In this document: positions 61,420-64,000 of the stretch, piece after piece
Layout: each line of letters begins with the position of its first letter
How positions within the stretch are numbered: the stretch's first letter is position 1
Origin: a virus
Direction: 5' to 3' (one strand)
DNA: 64,000 nt
IMG/VR virus record: IMGVR_UViG_3300044991_001618
Coordinates: 48,964-112,963 of that record
Program-made: the position numbers and the translations under genes
Notes under the pieces: generated by a model
What the model saw: the letters and a program-made list of their open reading frames with translations, nothing else
Databases searched by the model: none
What the model was told of the DNA's origin: nothing

Positions 61420-61457
61420 AACCCCCCACTTCAGCTTTGAGGTGGGGGTTTTTTTTT
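61420..61457 (+). terminator. Intrinsic terminator
   Basis: CCCCCACTTCA (61423-61433) pairs with TGAGGTGGGGG (61438-61448), with one G-U pair and a short loop, followed by TTTTTTTTT. Its unit with R1 mirrors the one after the sheath gene. It isolates the gene at 61494-62159 from anything upstream. Confidence 0.85.
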
Positions 61458-61493
61458 GGGTTTTTAAATATATATATTAAAATACTTACAATT

Positions 61494-62159
61494 ATGAAAT
61501 TAAGAAATATTATATCAAAAAATATAAATGAATATTTGTTTGAAGCACAAAAAATTAAAACTAATATAAATGATAATTTTTGGAAATGGTTTGGGGATAG
61601 TAAAATTATTGAAAATAGAGAACCAATTTCTGTTTACCACCAAAATGTTTCTGGGGATAATAATTTTAATGAGTTTATTCCCCAGAGTTTTGGCACCTTT
61701 GGTCAGAATTCAATGTTTTATTTTGCAAAAGATAAAAATTGGGTCAAAAACTTTGTGAAAACTTTTAACAATTCAAACAAAGAAAAACCAAGAGTTTTTT
61801 ATTTATCAATACAAAATCCATTAAACTTACAAAATCTTTTGTTAACACCAAAAGAATGGGTTTCATTTTTAGAAAATAAAAACCTATTAACTAATACAAT
61901 TAAAGATTCTCTAAATAATATGCCTAACTGGGCTTATGGTGGATTTAACAAAATACCTTCGTGGAAAATATATAGGTATGATTTTGGCGAATTTGTTGAT
62001 AAATTAAAAGAAAATGGATATGATGGGGTTATTCAAACTGATGCTAATTATGGTAGAACTAATGATTTAACTACCTATGTTGCAATTAAACCTAATCAAA
62101 TTAAATCTGTTAAAAATGATGGTAGTTGGGATATAAATGATGATAATATTTATTCATAA
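61494..62159 (+). CDS. ADP-ribosyltransferase-fold protein (ART-PolyVal-like)
   Basis: A 221-residue protein. SVYHQNVSGDNNFNEFIPQS (about 46-65) resembles the H/Y-type NAD strand and loop, MFYFAKDKNWVKNFVKTF the second, FYLSIQNPLNLQNLL the central strand, and GYDGVIQTDANYG with TYVAIKPNQIKSV (about 176-206) the closing strand of ART-PolyVal domains. I used Met 61494 (MKLRNIISKNINEYLFE), not 61392, because the extra residues lie in a terminator. The start has Leu15-Phe16-Glu17 before Ala18, a strong prohead-protease-like cleavage site (compare T4 internal proteins). It could be an Alt-like injected enzyme. Confidence 0.65.
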   Translation: MKLRNIISKNINEYLFEAQKIKTNINDNFWKWFGDSKIIENREPISVYHQNVSGDNNFNEFIPQSFGTFGQNSMFYFAKDKNWVKNFVKTFNNSNKEKPRVFYLSIQNPLNLQNLLLTPKEWVSFLENKNLLTNTIKDSLNNMPNWAYGGFNKIPSWKIYRYDFGEFVDKLKENGYDGVIQTDANYGRTNDLTTYVAIKPNQIKSVKNDGSWDINDDNIYS

Positions 62160-62163
62160 AACA

Positions 62164-62201
62164 AAAAACCCCATTTCTTTAATTAGATTTGGGGTTTTTT
62201 T
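62164..62201 (+). terminator. Intrinsic terminator
   Basis: AAAAAACCCCA (62163-62173 region) pairs with TGGGGTTTTTT (62190-62200) across a loop of about 16 bases, giving a T-rich 3' end. It follows the ART-like gene by a few bases and separates it from the endolysin gene. Confidence 0.8.
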
Positions 62202-62269
62202 ATATGTTAGGGGCAATTACTTTACTTTAGCTATGTCAAGTATTATTTTTTTACATAATATATAATTTA

Positions 62270-63139
62270 ATGAAAAAAAATACTTTACCAAAGAGCAATC
62301 CCAATGTTGCAATGTATATTGCATTTGGATTATGGGGTTCATTTTTATTGGGGGTAATATATACCCCAAGCAAAATTAAATATGAAAAACAATCTTATCT
62401 CCCAATAATTCAACAAGAAACAGTTTTTATTGAAAAGGTGATTGAACCCATTAAAGTGAAAGTTGATACAACAGAATCAATCATACCAGAAAATGATGTG
62501 CTTGAAGGTGTTACAATAATTGATGAGGATGCTTATTCAAAAAGGTCATATGTTTATGATATTCGAAATATGGATAAGACTGCATTGAGAAAACATCTTA
62601 AAATTAATGGATTTAGAAATTTGGATAAAGCCACTTTGGTTCAGATGAGAAGAATGTGGATGGCATTTCATTATGAGAGTATGTTAATGAATTTACATCT
62701 GCTAACAGAATTCCCCATATCTATGCTCTATTCATTCTTTATCATTGAGGCAACCACTAATGGCATTGAGACCAACTTATGGCGACTGCACGCAAATGCA
62801 GGGGGGATGAAGGCATTTAAGGGGTATGGTTCTGTGACATATAGAACCTATGAGGTGATAAGGGGAAAAAATGTAACTATGAAAGCAAAATTTATGAGTG
62901 CAAAAAATACTCAAGAAGGAATTGAGGCTTGGGCTAAAGTATTAAATTCAGGAAGATATTATGACTGCAAGAAAGCAAATTATAAATTACCAAAGAAACA
63001 ATTATATGAAAGCATATGCAAGTGTGTTTATGAATCTGGATATCATACAGACCCCAAGTATAAGTTTAGAGCACAATTTATGACAGAATTTTGGAAATTC
63101 AAAACAGAAAACCTTCCAATTATTGTAGAAGAATTTTAA
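62270..63139 (+). CDS. Membrane-anchored glucosaminidase-type endolysin
   Basis: A 289-residue peptidoglycan hydrolase candidate of the endo-beta-N-acetylglucosaminidase (PF01832) type. Residues 13-31 form a hydrophobic signal-anchor (VAMYIAFGLWGSFLLGVIY). A linker (32-140) leads to the domain: ISMLYSFFIIEATTNGIETN (catalytic Glu near 160), NLWRLHANAGGMKAFKGYG and YYDCKKANYKLPKKQLYESI. Anchored forms reach the periplasm and cut the cell wall during lysis or entry. No holin-like gene is seen next to it. It might be a lysis protein or part of tail-based penetration. Confidence 0.8.
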   Translation: MKKNTLPKSNPNVAMYIAFGLWGSFLLGVIYTPSKIKYEKQSYLPIIQQETVFIEKVIEPIKVKVDTTESIIPENDVLEGVTIIDEDAYSKRSYVYDIRNMDKTALRKHLKINGFRNLDKATLVQMRRMWMAFHYESMLMNLHLLTEFPISMLYSFFIIEATTNGIETNLWRLHANAGGMKAFKGYGSVTYRTYEVIRGKNVTMKAKFMSAKNTQEGIEAWAKVLNSGRYYDCKKANYKLPKKQLYESICKCVYESGYHTDPKYKFRAQFMTEFWKFKTENLPIIVEEF

Positions 63140-63146
63140 TTTAACT

Positions 63147-63184
63147 TGGTTGCTCATTAAATTTGGGCAACCATTTTTTTTTTT
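63147..63184 (+). terminator. Intrinsic terminator
   Basis: TGGTTGC (63147-63153) pairs with GCAACCA (63167-63173), followed by eleven or more T residues. It ends the endolysin transcript. Confidence 0.9.
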
Positions 63185-63215
63185 GGATTTATAAATATTT
63201 ATAAAATAAAATAAT

Positions 63216-64000
63216 ATGAAGATAATTGAAGGATTTAATGAAAAGTCAACCCCAGATATGAAATATTACGCATTTGACTGGGATGATAATATTGTATATA
63301 TGCCAACAGAAATAATATTAATTGATAATAATGATGATGAAGTTGGAATGTCAACACATGATTTTGCAAAATATAGAGGAGATATTGGAAAAACTGAATT
63401 TAAATACAGGGGAACAACAATAGTTAATTATGCTGATTTACCATTTAGGCAATTTAAAGTTACAGGTGATGAACAATTTTTAAAAGATATTTTAATAGCA
63501 AAAATAGGTCCAGCATTTGATGATTTTAAAGAAGCAGTTAATAATGGATCCATTTTCTCAATTATCACAGCAAGGGGACATAATCCTGAAACATTGAAAA
63601 AAGCAGTTAAAATATATATTGAAGAAAATTTTAATGATATTAGTAAAAAGAAAGTTATACATAATCTTAATAAATATAGAGATTTAATCCCAAGTCAAAG
63701 TGATATTGATATAATTGATGAATATTTGGATTTATGTAAATTCTATCCAGTTTCTTTTGGATCAGGTAGTGCTGCTAATCCAGAAGTAGAAAAAGTGAAA
63801 GCATTAAAGGAATTTTATGAATATTGTAAAGAAATGGCTAATGAAATTAAAAAAGCATTTGAATTTAAAAATGAAGTTTCTGGTGAATCATTGAAATTCT
63901 CAATTGGATTTTCTGATGATGATATGAAAAATATTGAAACAATGAAGAATAGTATAAATAAACCAGAATTAACAATATATTCAACAAATAAAGGTACTAA
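63216..64000 (+). CDS. HAD-like hydrolase, N-terminal part (runs off window)
   Basis: At least 261 residues, open at the window end. YAFDWDDNIVYMP (about 18-30) gives HAD motif I with D21 and D23, and SIFSIITARGHNPETLKKAV (about 112-131) gives motif II (Thr) with the following Arg often seen in phage phosphatases. The middle is lengthened. The start MKIIEGFNEKSTPDM follows TATAAATA at 63190-63197. The family cleaves phosphate esters or links to nucleic-acid end repair. A T4 PseT-like phosphatase role is one option. Confidence 0.7.
   Translation, partial: MKIIEGFNEKSTPDMKYYAFDWDDNIVYMPTEIILIDNNDDEVGMSTHDFAKYRGDIGKTEFKYRGTTIVNYADLPFRQFKVTGDEQFLKDILIAKIGPAFDDFKEAVNNGSIFSIITARGHNPETLKKAVKIYIEENFNDISKKKVIHNLNKYRDLIPSQSDIDIIDEYLDLCKFYPVSFGSGSAANPEVEKVKALKEFYEYCKEMANEIKKAFEFKNEVSGESLKFSIGFSDDDMKNIETMKNSINKPELTIYSTNKGT

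Noticed and set aside
1-64000. Stop-codon reassignment as in some Bacteroidota phages
   Set aside because: TAA, TAG and TGA all terminate well-bounded genes (for example TAG at 28000-28002 and TGA at 51178-51180), so the standard bacterial code is assumed.
1-64000. tRNA genes
   Set aside because: No intergenic gap showed a convincing cloverleaf or T-loop, and gaps are mostly shorter than 100 bases. A dedicated tRNA search was not run.

Overview
The window reads as the genome of a large, AT-rich, contractile-tailed phage of the T4-like kind, infecting a Bacteroidota host, or as a prophage or metagenomic contig of such a phage. The phage assignment rests on a T4-like set: family B DNA polymerase, PhoH-like ATPase, dUTPase, SNF2-type helicase, 3'-5' exonuclease, gp13-, gp14- and gp15-like neck and tail-completion proteins, a contractile tail sheath, a membrane-anchored lysozyme-like hydrolase, and tight ATGA/TAATG gene overlaps. 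The host assignment rests on an Oar-type TonB-dependent receptor, a FISUMP domain, the absence of obvious Shine-Dalgarno sequences and the low GC content. The genetic code looks standard, because TAA, TAG and TGA all end plausible genes. I saw no tRNA, rRNA, CRISPR array, integrase or transposase.

Layout. 1-23.5 kb (minus strand) is a very large surface-glycan block. It holds glycosyltransferases, two GDP-mannose 4,6-dehydratases, a GDP-fucose synthase, a GT11 fucosyltransferase, two unusually short DegT-like aminotransferases, acyltransferases, a ketoacyl-synthase III, an SDR, a PhyH dioxygenase, a cupin (plus the decayed remnant of a second one) and FkbM methyltransferases. PhoH, dUTPase and an exonuclease are interspersed. 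23.6-26.2 kb (minus) is a set of small phage genes of unknown role, one WYL-like. 26.2-36.2 kb (plus) has a large beta-rich structural protein, then a second glycosyltransferase block with paralogues of genes in the first block, a methyltransferase and an ADP-ribosyltransferase-like gene. 36.2-41.3 kb (minus) is a bacterial-looking cargo segment: metK, a DoxX-like membrane protein and a 1114-residue TonB-dependent receptor. 41.4-44.5 kb (plus) has a baseplate-type protein and DNA polymerase. 44.5-46.8 kb (minus) has a beta-rich protein, the gp13-like neck protein and a superoxide dismutase. 46.8-52.3 kb (plus) is a tandem array of ten paralogous leucine-rich-repeat-like genes. 52.3-54.4 kb (minus) has a helicase. 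54.5-60.1 kb (plus) is the neck, tail and fibre module ending in the sheath. 60.1-61.4 kb is a glycosyltransferase cassette between direct repeats. 61.5-64 kb (plus) has a second ADP-ribosyltransferase-like protein, an anchored glucosaminidase and a partial HAD-like protein.

How the genes may work together (inference). The phage appears able to make activated deoxy- and amino-sugars (GDP-fucose and a 4-keto-6-deoxy- or amino-sugar with a possible unusual N-acyl group) and to transfer them with about 18 glycosyltransferases, either to its own virion or to the host envelope. MetK could replenish S-adenosylmethionine for the four methyltransferase domains. The SOD, DoxX-like protein and TonB receptor are host-physiology or surface-remodelling cargo. 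The most unusual elements are the ten-gene repeat array, the phage-borne TonB receptor, the self-contained fucosylation pathway, and the possible capsid-targeting leaders on the two ADP-ribosyltransferase-like proteins.
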